A stretch of DNA of 64,000 bases from Synaphobranchus kaupii. Its lineage: Eukaryota > Chordata > Actinopteri > Anguilliformes > Synaphobranchidae. Made by a program: the position numbers and the translations under genes. The stretch lies in assembly GCA_029718625.1 (NCBI GenBank), contig CM056389.1:21795381-21859380 (forward strand). The letters are read 5' to 3'. Positions 34,890-45,200 of this stretch are shown in pieces. The notes beneath the pieces are model-generated. The model was not told the DNA's origin. It saw nothing but the letters and a program-made list of their open reading frames with translations, and did no database searches. Each line of letters starts with the position of its first letter. The stretch's first letter is position 1.

Positions 34890-35720
34890 GTCATGAGTGT
34901 ATATGTGTGTTTTAGAGGCATTTAGGGCAGAAGGGGTCATTAAGCCACTGGCCAAACTATGGGAAAGGGAAATGGGAAATGGCCGACCCGGCCACCTGTT
35001 GACCTCTCCCGTGACCTCATACCTAGGTCAGTCCTAGGGGAAAAACTCCGGACAGTACCACAGTACCCTCATGTTGGCACATCTGTCATTACACCTTTTA
35101 CTTCTCTCCTGGATTAAGACTCAAAAACCTCAGTTGAGATGGTCAACAGACTCGGTAAAACTTTGCACATGTGATCCTTATATTGTTACATTACGTCATA
35201 TGTAATAAGAATAGGAATTGCATGTAAAATGGTTCATCAGGAGGGAATTTTCATGACAACTGCAACATAAGCAACATCGCCCAAAGGTGGGGGTCTAAAT
35301 TCCTTTTTTGACCACCCTTCCAGGTTAATTTATGGCACTGCCGCCTGGTTCAAATGCATGATTTGGCATAAAAGAAAGGGAGACAAGCCTATCTAGGAAG
35401 ATCGCAATCGACTTCCCACACCTTGCAGATTGTGTGTGTGTGTGTGTGTGTGTAGGGAAGATCGCAACCGACTTCCCACACTGTGCGTATTCTGTATCTG
35501 TGTGTAGCTGAAGCAGGCTGGGTAAGATATTTACTCTGTGTTTTCTTTTCTTAATTTCTATATTCTGTAAATTGACTAATAATTATAAGATAATGACCTA
35601 CCTGCCTGTGAATAAATTCTTCTTATTTTAACTTGCGTGGTCTCCATGACTCTAATCAATTTTATACCTTTTTCAGCCTAAATTACGACTGAATACTCAG
35701 AGGAACAATTCTGACCAATG
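34890..35720 (+). other. Possible decayed LTR
   Basis: A promoter-like GGCATAAAAGAAAGGG (35368-35383) is followed, after two copies of AGGAAGATCGCAAYCGACTTCCCACAC separated by a TG microsatellite (35433-35453), by a polyadenylation-like GAATAAATTCTTC at 35611. This order resembles U3-R-U5. I cannot find matching TG...CA ends or a target duplication, so this stays tentative. Confidence 0.25.
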
Positions 35721-36416
35721 ACCAACTGATCAGTGGCGTGGTACTTTATGTGGAGTCCCCAAGTTGGGAAGGCGGTCAAGTTCTGCCAGTAGAAGGGATT
35801 GGTGATGCATGGTTCTGGGAATTTGATGTGAAGAGAACCCATGGACGTTCTACGTCGGTTCTTGTCAAATTAGCCTTAAGGAGCCCTCTGAGTGCACGTT
35901 GACCTGGGCTCGCAACTATCTATGTAAAATATAATGCATGTATTGTGTTGGCCAGACCCCCAACCTCTGTGTTCTCCACGGAACTGAGATTCGGCAATAG
36001 TGCTAATCCCGGGAGCATATATTGAGTAATGGTGGCACACACGGAAGAGTCGAGTGTAACCACTCCGAGCTTCACGCATGTTTAAAACCAAATTCTAAAT
36101 TCTAATTTCATATGGAGTCAGATAATAACGAGTAAACTAATAGTAACTGTTACGCTTACTGTTTGTGATCATAGATATATTCAATGTGTTGTTCAGCTCC
36201 TTTGTGAATGTTCTAATGCTCACATTTGGACGACAGGTCGGATATATCCGTGATGACAACATGGCCCCGTTTGCGAACGGAGAATAATAAGAATCATACT
36301 GATCCATTTCAGGCCTGTCTTAAGCGGGATATGGAGCAGCGCATTCACTTAATCATTTTAATTTGGATTTAAATATGCATTTACTGATGTTTATTATCCC
36401 AAACAGCTCCAACACT
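35721..36416. other. No gene seen
   Basis: Unassigned. About 36350-36385 resembles the unit-flank text near 37590 (ATTTGGATTTAAATATGCAT). Confidence 0.35.
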
Positions 36417-37163
36417 AGCCTCTTTCACACATGCAATACGGAACATTACCGGAAAAGTTGATCCAGAAATATTCCGGAATGTTCCGTATTGGTAGCGTTC
36501 ATACAGCCAACGCTCTACCCTATGTTGCTAGGATACGTTTGTTTACTTACTACTGAAAAAATGGCGGGTGATGAAGTGACAGAGTGTGCAGTTGTACTAC
36601 AGTTACTCTTGTTTATTTATACATTTTCGAGGCAAACGCTGGCAATAATACATCTGTTCCAATCACGAAACCATTCGTAAACAAAAACTGAACGAAAAAA
36701 TCAGGATAAGTCGGGCACAACTCCACTTTAGCTTGGCTCAAAGCCGGAGACGTCGCCTGTGGCGGCTGGAGGCTGTATGAGTCTTTAATGTGGCTCGGGG
36801 CTCAGCAAGAGGAATGTGGGTATGGGAGCGACCCCATGGCAAAGTCTTCTGGTCTAGTGTCATTTATAAAACCTTCGACTACGTTTTAGATCTCTTAGAA
36901 CCATCCCTCAGGCGAAATACCATGGGCTGGCGTGATTGATCCGGTAATTACATTACATTACATTCATTTAGCAGTAATGTCCTGGCTTTGTTCACACGTC
37001 ACATCGATACAGAACTTTTACGGAAACCTCACTAGGTCTTTTGCCGGCAAATTGCCGGCGCGGATATTCCGGAATTTCGACTTTGGCTCTTATTCACACA
37101 TGACCCCTATCTGGCAATGTTCCGGAAAATTTACGGATAAGGCTGCATGTGTGAAAGGGGTTA
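36417..37163. mobile_element. Nonautonomous DNA transposon with TTTCACACATGCA ends
   Basis: The ends are inverted: AGCCTCTTTCACACATGCAA at 36417 and GGCTGCATGTGTGAAAGGGG ending at about 37160. Both arms carry CCGGAAAA/TTCCGGAA words. It sits within the receptor-unit flank of copy III. A small frame inside (36561-36680, starting MAGDEV) is leucine-rich; I cannot assign it. A piece of SINE tail (TTACATTACATTACATTC, 36949 on) lies within. Confidence 0.6.
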
Positions 37164-37189
37164 TTGACATTACAGGAAGGCTACTTCTG

Positions 37190-38520
37190 ACATTTTTCTA
37201 GACTTCAGGTTATGAAAAATATGTTGGTTAATTATTTTAGCTCTGCAATAGCTAACAATTAGCCAATTAATTAGTCGACTCCAACACCAAGACGAAGGAC
37301 CACATTTAGAATGGGCGCAGGAATAATGATAGGTGTGTTATGTGTTGGAGCCGAACGGTTTTTAGCATATTTGAGTGTATAGGCCAATTCGTAAATTCCG
37401 GTATTTCCCAAAAGGAAATCAATATGCGCCCTGCTCAAAAATGTCAGCGATGCTTGCCTTGGAGTAACATAGCTCAGTGGTTCGTTGTTGCGAGTAAACG
37501 ACAAATTTCTGCAGCACGCAGGTTTCTCTAAATGAAGACTATTGGTTGAGTTTAGGAGAACAGGTTAGCACTTATATGAGTAAAGAAATCATTTTAATTT
37601 GGATTTAAATATGCATTTAAACATTCCATATTGACAAATTGCAACGTGATTTAAAAGTGTACTGTAGCCTAGTAGGCCTACTGCAAATTAAACTAATCAA
37701 CTGGTCCGGACAATGCTATAGCTTGGTTCTCAGTATAGTATAATTGTTATAGGGAAACTGGAATTATAACTCAAAGCTGCTGGGTTCGACCACAGCTGGG
37801 CTGCTGACTCCTAGCACCAAAAAGGTAGGATTATTCCATGTCATTTCACACAAAAAAGTTGATTTTGACACCCTCCTGTAGTTAGAAACAGAAAAGATAA
37901 GTATTCATGTAACAATATTTTGTAGAAATATAATCTCAACATTTAAAAAAAAATAAAAAAAAAGCCAAGTTACTCAGACATAGCCTACAAAGCACTGTCT
38001 GTAAATCCTTAATTCCAATTTACAAAAACTAGGCCTGCCTTTAAAAGCATTGATATCAAAATGTGGCCAAGCTACAACTAACAATATTGCCTATCGTAGC
38101 TCACACTAAATAAACTAGCTCTATTCCAGAGCAATGCTATCCAATCCAATAACACGTTAACTTGGCCCTGTGTTTTTTCATCTTACCACCTCAAGAGAAT
38201 GTGGTCAATGAAACTGTATGTGCCACATCAAACTGTGAAAGGAGAATAATTTACAGTGGAAATAATCTGTGATTCAAATGTGTTACACTTAGAAATGAAA
38301 AAAAAGACTACACTATAGGGACTGTTTGAACAATTGTCTGCATCCAGTGCTTTGGGACTATGAAAAGCACAGCATGAATAAAATGTGTTATTATTATTAT
38401 TTTTATTATTCTGCATTTATTTATTTTGAATATTTGGATTTCAATAGAAACCTGTGTGGTCCTCCACACCTAGACATTAGCCTAGACATTATTCTGTTGA
38501 CAAATAACATTTGAGAAATT
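37190..38520 (+). repeat. Olfactory-receptor unit flank, copy III
   Basis: Collinear with copy I (11755-12807 plus 14671-14970) but without the solo LTR: the empty site AATGAAACTGTATGTGCCAC is read at 38208-38227. It includes a SINE remnant at about 37730-37815 and ends in the CCTAGACATTATTCTGTT block before receptor 3. Confidence 0.8.
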
Positions 38521-38741
38521 AAGAAAATTAGTACTATTACTTATTTGGTGTTTTATGACCCACAAATATACAGTAGGCTACATTAATGGGCCAAACATGT
38601 TTGGATAGGTTTGTGAAAATGCAATATGTACGCTATTTTCTTGGTCAAAATATTTCTCATTTTTATCAGTTTCTCTCTCAGGGCCCAGAGGGAAAGCAGA
38701 AAAGCAGAAAATGTGGAGGTCCTGAATGCTGCACACACACA

Positions 38742-39801
38742 ATGGGAATTCTCGCCGCTTCAACCACAAACAACTCCATCGTTAGACCACTGGGATTTTA
38801 CGTTATCGGATTTACTGATTTAAAGTTTGCTGATTTATATTTAATTTTCCTCGGCTTCATTTATATTGTAACGCTTTTGTGCAACTTCTTTATCATTTGC
38901 ATTATATGGATAGATCTTTGCCTACACACTCCAAAGTACATTGCAGTGTTTAATTTAGGGGTTATCAACATGCTGTCCAGTACAAGCTGTATTCCTAGTG
39001 TGATAAATACGGTTGTCACGAAAGATACATTTACGCATGTTTGACACAGATGTTTTTCTTTTACACTTTTGTATCACTAGAGTCATTTTCTCTCAGTGTA
39101 CTTTGCTATGACAGGTTAATTGCAATATGTTTCCCATTGAGGCATACTTCTATCAACACTCCCAGAAGCATGATCGTTATTTTAGCGATTGGTTGGTTGT
39201 TTTCTGTAAGTGTCATTGTGTTCATGGTAGTAATCTTGACAAAATTGACTTTTTGTGATTCAGTCACTGTGTACGACTTTATGTGTGGGTACACATCTGT
39301 GTGCAGTCTATCGTGCAATGATAACAGTCTGCAGTGGGCCACTGCCTCATCTCTGAGTATAGTGACTTTGTTTGTGCCCCTTATTTTCATCGTCATGTCT
39401 TATGCATGTATTTTGAGCGCTGTGTTTAGAATGAAAAATGTAGAGAGCAGGTACAAAGCACTTGCAACGTGCTCAGAACATCTCGTCCTAGTGGTGATTT
39501 TGTATGTGCCGATCATAACAGTGTACCTCATCTTTTCGTATTCGTCGCCAGTACAAATTTCGAAATGTTAAGCTTGTCGTTAGCCTCATGCATCCCTTAC
39601 TGTCTTAACCCGATTGTGTATTCCCTGGCAACCAAAGAAATCAAGAACAGAATACTGACGATGCTCCAGAAAGTCAAGGTATCTGCGTGGGCAGGGCAAA
39701 GGTTGGTTTTATTTTTTGTTAAATTCACAAGGCTAAATGTGGCCTTTGAAATACACATTGCAAACGTAATAAATTACAATTGTAAAAAGCAAACACTTTA
39801 G
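38742..39801 (+). pseudogene. Odorant receptor pseudogene 3
   Basis: Close paralogue of receptor 1 with the MGIL start and the same upstream acceptor (AG at 38680-38681). The frame is sound through TM2 ([13 protein letters not shown]), but a 10-base deletion near 39033 removes the MSYNA segment ahead of TM3 and shifts the frame (stop TGA at 39042-39044). The second frame carries TM3-TM6 ([25 protein letters not shown]) until a 4-base deletion near 39530. The third restores TM7 ([18 protein letters not shown]). Homology to receptor 1 ends at GCAGGGCAAAG (about 39703), so the tail to the stop at 39801 is unrelated. Apart from these lesions it is nearer to receptor 1 than receptor 2 is. Confidence 0.93.
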
Positions 39802-40014
39802 GACACGCCTATTAATCAATTGTAGGCTATGAAGCAATTTAATTAGACCCATAATGTAGGCTAATGAATGCTCCCAGTAGCCTACTATATTTTCTAAATT
39901 GCAAAAAATTTTAATTTTACATGACCTTACATAGGCTATGCTAATTAAAACACACATTTAACCAATGAGCGAAATTTGCTTTAAAGTGGCTTACATGTCT
40001 GTCGCCAGGGTTGC
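39802..40014. other. No gene seen
   Basis: AT-rich spacer between pseudogene 3 and the Harbinger fragment. Confidence 0.35.
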
Positions 40015-40240
40015 AATTGTGGTCAACAGCTTAATCCAGCTAATGCCAGCGTACATCCAGTTCCCGGACCCCGACAAGATGCAAAGCTAGGCATGGAGGT
40101 AAAGCGGGGTGTTTATGAAATTTCCAACCTGTCCAATGTTATCGGTGCCATAGACTGCACACGCCAGTGCACGTTTTTAGATTGTCTATCTCAGCTCTCT
40201 GAAAAGGTTCCACAGAGGACAAGAGGTATCCTGTTGTTGC
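40015..40240 (+). pseudogene. PIF/Harbinger (HARBI1-like) transposase fragment
   Basis: Reads YIQFPDPDKM, then in another frame GVYEISNLSNVIGAIDCT, the conserved block around the first catalytic aspartate of Harbinger/HARBI1 nucleases (FP.V.GAIDCTH pattern). The histidine normally after CT is replaced by arginine, and frames differ between the halves. Neither the remaining DDE residues nor TIRs are seen. It could be a transposon remnant or a broken HARBI1-related copy. Confidence 0.65.
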
Positions 40241-40475
40241 TCTTGCACAAACCTGCGAATGTCAGTACATGTAAACTCAGCAAATGCACACGCCTTCAGT
40301 TTAATGATTACACACTGTGGATAAATGTGAAATAAACATATATTGTAATAAATGTAAAATAAAGAAACACTTAAATCAAAGGAATAATATGTGGGTTAAA
40401 CATGTTCTTTAAGCACTTAAAATATATATGGTAATTAGCTCAACATTTTTATTAAGTCCTTTATTCACGGCCCCT

Positions 40476-40535
40476 CAATACACTAAGTTGACTGTGCCTT
40501 TAAACAGCTTGGAAAATTCCAGAAAATGATTTCAT
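40476..40535 (+). mobile_element. Tc1 (Sleeping Beauty-type) element, 5' stub
   Basis: TACACTAAGTTGACTGTGCC followed by TTTAAACAGCTTGGAAAATTCC is the inner end of the left TIR and the leader of Sleeping Beauty-type fish Tc1 elements. It stops at the LTR inserted at 40536 and resumes at 50163 (GTCATGGCGTTTAG...). The outer part of the left TIR is missing. Confidence 0.85.
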
Positions 40536-41203
40536 TGTTAGGATCCTGTAATCTGTCTGTTTATTCTTTATTATTTTTCCTGTTTTCTTTCCCTCGCGAT
40601 TGTCAGTCCGCGTTCCATGTTTCTGAGATTCCACTCCCTGTCTTTGTCATTGCACTATTCGGGTGATTTTGGGAACATTCGGGTTTCCTCTGTATTTCGT
40701 ATATCTCGTTTTCTTCCTTCTGGCTATTTATATTTGTATATAATACTAATGTACTAATCATACTAACTGTTAGATTAGATTTAATACTAACCTGCTAACA
40801 AACTAACATGTATATAATACTAACCAGCTAACCTACTAACATTAGGGTTCTAGAGTTCACTACTAACATTACTAATTACTAATTCATCTTGAGTTTCTAT
40901 CTGCAGCTGTCATTTCCCTCCTCGTTATCCTATCCCTGTATCCATCTGTGATTTCGCATGCTCTGCACATGTGTCCACTTTCGTGTCCCTCCCCTCTGAG
41001 CTGTGCACTTGTTTACCTGCTAACTCCAGGCTGTTTGTTATCATTGTGTCTATGTGTATTCCAGTCCGTGTCTTACATTTCCCCTGTCATTGTTTTATTG
41101 GTCCCTGTTCACCCTCACTGTTCTCACCTGTGAGCAATCTCCCCTCCCTGCTTCTACACACCTGATTCCCATTATGTCTGTCTCCCTCTGTGTGTATATA
41201 TAC
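40536..41203 (+). mobile_element. LTR inserted in the Tc1 element, part 1
   Basis: Begins TGTTAGG, and the matching CCTAACA is at 50156-50162. The 5-base flanks TTCAT (40531-40535) and GTCAT (50163-50167) differ at one base. It holds U3, ending in the TATA box TGTATATATAC (41193-41203), where the BEL element has inserted. It is related to the LTR of 29680-30614. No internal coding region is present, so it is a solo LTR. Confidence 0.85.
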
Positions 41204-42146
41204 TGTTAGATAGCGCCAGTCGCTAATTCTTGTTGCTATTGTACCGCCCCAGGCAGCCCGGTAAGAACTGAGGACGTCGGCTTGAAGTTGACTTGGTTTA
41301 ATGTTGCCACCACAACCAGCACACTTTACATTCACTTTAGTAAGCAGAGTTATAGTGGTTCTGCAATAAAGCAAATACATACAATCTTGCATTACTTATA
41401 TGCACTTGATAAAGGCAAGAATAAACAGTGCAATAACAATTCTTCACTATAAGGGAATAAAATTAGTAACACAAACAGTTTTTTACTGTGCTCCTAATAA
41501 CCCTAGAAATAGCTACATTCCCCTTTAAATGTAAGCCAATACAAGGAATAGTACTCGTGTCTTACACATGCAGAGTGCGTGCTACCTTAAAGACTGCGCA
41601 TGAGCGTAAATCTGCCTATATCTGAATTAAGCTACGTTGCAGCTTACTTATATTAGCTAACTTTTAGGCCGTAATATACCATTAAACAGCTGATAGCAAC
41701 CCAAATAATATGCTACACATTCCTGTATAAACACATACAGAAAGTAACACAGCCGATAAGATATATATTGCCAACAGCATGAATGCATTCTGAACGTGTG
41801 CTACTCCACGAGTTAGAGTACGCAGCTTAGCTAACATTCTGACTAGCTAGCAATTACGTCGTCAAATAAACACTTCAGAACATAGCATTTTCACTTTGTT
41901 ACAGCACACAAAACGCTCCTGACAACAATGACCGAATAAACAGTACTTACAGTTCAATGCACGCACATAACACTACTAACAATGTAAACTTATTTCACGA
42001 GCAGTGACTATCAGTCCTCGTCTCTGAAAGATACAGGCGAACTGTGCAGAGGTCAGGAACTCTCTAATTGGCTGTGCTGCAGCTCTGAACAGGAAACGAC
42101 TAAATTAAAGGGGAAAGTAGCAATTTAACTGAGGGCCTTTTTTACA
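41204..42146 (-). repeat. BEL 3' LTR
   Basis: On the minus strand it runs TGTAAAAAAGGCCC to GCGCTATCTAACA (TG...CA). It abuts the purine tract at 42147 on. Confidence 0.95.
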
Positions 42147-42147
42147 G

Positions 42148-42160
42148 CCGCCCCCGAATT
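42148..42160 (-). other. BEL polypurine tract region
   Basis: Complement of CCGCCCCCGAATTC, read as GAATTCGGGGGCGG on the minus strand just before the 3' LTR. It is G-rich rather than a perfect purine run, and the exact primer boundaries are inferred from position. Confidence 0.5.
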
Positions 42161-42223
42161 CACTAGCTGAATTCGCACATCTAAAAAGGCTATATCGGTA
42201 GGAGATAACTGGGATCAAGGGGG

Positions 42224-45200
42224 CTAATCTTCATCTGGCAGAGCAGGGAGACAGATCAGACGTGCAACTGGGCGAACATATGTCCTGTCTTTCCCTTGCA
42301 CCTCGGCGGTCCTCACTCGGTGGTCCGCCCCTGGAATGACACGGATTACTTTCCCAACTGGCCACAGTGCGCGGGGTAACTGCTGGTCAATGATCATTAC
42401 AATGTCCCCGATCTGCAGTTGCTTCCCATCTGTGCGCCACTTTTGCCGGGCTTGGAGACCAGGCAAGTAATGCTGGATAAAGTGCTTCCAAAAATGATCA
42501 GCCAGAAGTTGACTATGCCTCCACCTTCGTCGGCCCAGCATCTCCGACTCCGGGTAAACAACCTGGGGGAGGGAGGCATCGGCGCGACCCATCAGCAGGC
42601 TGTTAGGTGTGACTGGGTCCAAATCCGCAACGTCGGATGATGTGTATCCCAGAGGCTTGGAGTTGAGAATGCCCTCTACCTCAACAAAGACCGTTCTCAG
42701 CACCTCCTCCGTCACAGACTGGGCTCCTATGGTCACCTGAAGAGCGGCCTTGAGAGAGCGAATCTCTCTCTCCCAGCATCCCCCAAAGTGTGGCGCACCT
42801 GGGGGATTGAAGGTGAAGCTTATCTGCTGGCTGGCGAGCTGGGCCCTGAGCTGTGGCTGGAGAGTAAAGAAGGCGTCTTGTAACTCCCGCTCACCTCCTT
42901 TGAAATTTGTGCCCTGGTCTGACAATAATTCAAAGGGTTTCCCTCTCCTAGAGATGAAGCGCCTGAGGGCCATCAGAAACGCGTCAGTATCTATGCTCGT
43001 CAGAAGGTCAACATACACTGCCCTCGTAGTCATGCACTTAAAGATGATACCCCACCTCTTCTCAGTTCTGCGACCAATCTTTACTTGGTAGGGACCGAAA
43101 CAATCGACCCCTGTAGAGTAGAATGCAGGTCGCATGAGGCGTAACCGTGCAGGAGGCAGGTCGGCCATCTTTGGCATGTCTGGCCGTCCTCTCCATTTCC
43201 GACACTCTGTGCAATGGCGTTGATGATGGCGAATGGCCTCTCGACCGCGGAGCACCCAGTATCTTCTACGGACCTCAGCAAACACTCTTTCAGCCCCAGG
43301 ATGATGTAACTTCTCATCAAAATCCTGAATGATCAGCTTTGTGACTGGATGATGCGAGTCCAGGACGATGGGGTGAATGGCATCCTCTTCAAGGTCACCG
43401 CTACGGCGAAGGCGCCCTCCGACTCTGATGAGCTGACTAGTGTTGTCGAACTCTGGGGCAAGTGCAGCTAGCCGGCTGCTGGAAGGCACAGGCTTACTTG
43501 CTCTAAGGTGAGTGAGCTCAGCGGGAAAACACTCCTGTTGCACCTGCTGGAGGATGATCAATTCCGCCTCTTGATAGTCCCTCGCCGAGATGTCATTCGG
43601 GTGCGCAGCCGCCCCATGTAGATGCTGGACTGACGCCTCTAGGTACTCAGCAAAGGTCTTGTACTGACTTACTTCTGGGATGGTTTGCTTTGTAGCAGGA
43701 ACAGTGAGGCCACAGAAGGTAGATCTTTTGAGCTCTTCTTCTGGATCGATTGCAGCAGGGGCTACTCTTTGCGGCCACTGGTCCATAGGCTGTCTCAGGA
43801 ATGGAGGGCCTCGGTTCCATCTGCTCTGGCCAGCCAAGTCGAGAAGAGTTTTGCCTCGCGTAATGTCATCCGCGGGGTTTTGGCTGGTCTCCACATACTG
43901 CCAGGTGTCTGGGTCCGTAAGCTCCTGAATCTCTGCCACCCGGGTTCCCACAAACACCTTATAGCGGCAGGACTCAGAGCGGATCCAGGTGAGAACAGTC
44001 GTGGAATCAGACCACAGGGTGACATGACGGATGGGGAGGGTCAGCTCTGTCTTGAGGACCTTGGCTAACTGCGCACCTGTGAGCGCAGCACACAGCTCAA
44101 GACGGGGTATAGATTGTTGTTTTTTAGGTGCAACCCTGGATCTGGCTGACAGGAAGGCCGTCTCGATCTTGCCGGTGGTGTCTTCTGTCCTCAGATAAGC
44201 GACAGAGCCGTACGCGAGCTCTGAGGCATCACAGAAGACGTGGACGTCTCGTTGACAGCTTAGCTTGTCCATCTCCGGACTTGTGTAGCACCGTGGGAGT
44301 GAAATCTTTGGGAGATCTGGGAGCTCGCCCTCCCAGATGCGCCAGGCTTGCACAAGGTCGTCTGGCAGGTGGGGATCATCCCACTCCCTTTTTTTGGTCC
44401 ACAGGCGCTGTACTAACACCTTGGCCCGAGTGGTGTAGGGCACGATGTAGCCAAGCGGATCATATTGGCTGGCTAATACTTTGTATATGTTCCGCATAGT
44501 GGCTACGGAGCAGTCGATGTTGCGATGTTTGTACGACAAGGTGTCAGACAGACAATGCCAGTGGAGGCCGAGTGTGGACTCTTGAGAGTCGGACTGACCC
44601 TGTGTTAGCCAGAGCTCGCTGCTATCTGACCTGGCATCGGAGGGGAGGTGGCTGATTATGGAGGTGACATTGCTCGCCCATTGTCGTAGATCAAAGCCAC
44701 CTTTAGCTAGAAGGCTCCTTAGCTTATCCACCAGCTCTTTAGCTGCTTCCTGGGAGGTGAGGCTCTGCAAACAGTTATCAACATAGAATGAACGCTCGAT
44801 TGTGTCGCGAACATCCTCACCTGGCTGGCTATGGTCCTGGACATGCTTCTGGAGTGCAAAGACGGCGCAGCACGGGCTGCAAGTCGTCCCAAAGGGCAGG
44901 ACCTGCCACTCATAAACACTTGGCGGGTCGTTCCGTTCCATGTCTCTCCACAGGAACCTGAGCAGGGGGCGGTCTTCAGGGAGCAACCTAACTTGGTGGA
45001 ACATTCCACGGATGTCGCCACTGATGGCGACGGTGTGCTCCCTAAAACGGAGTAGCACGGCCAGCAGGGAAGGACTTAAGGTGGGCCCGGGCAGTAAGTA
45101 TTCGTTGAGGTTGTCACCTTTGTAGCTGAATGAACAGTTGAATACCACTCGACTCTTCCCGTTGTGCTGTACTAAATGATGCGGGATATACCACGCTTCT

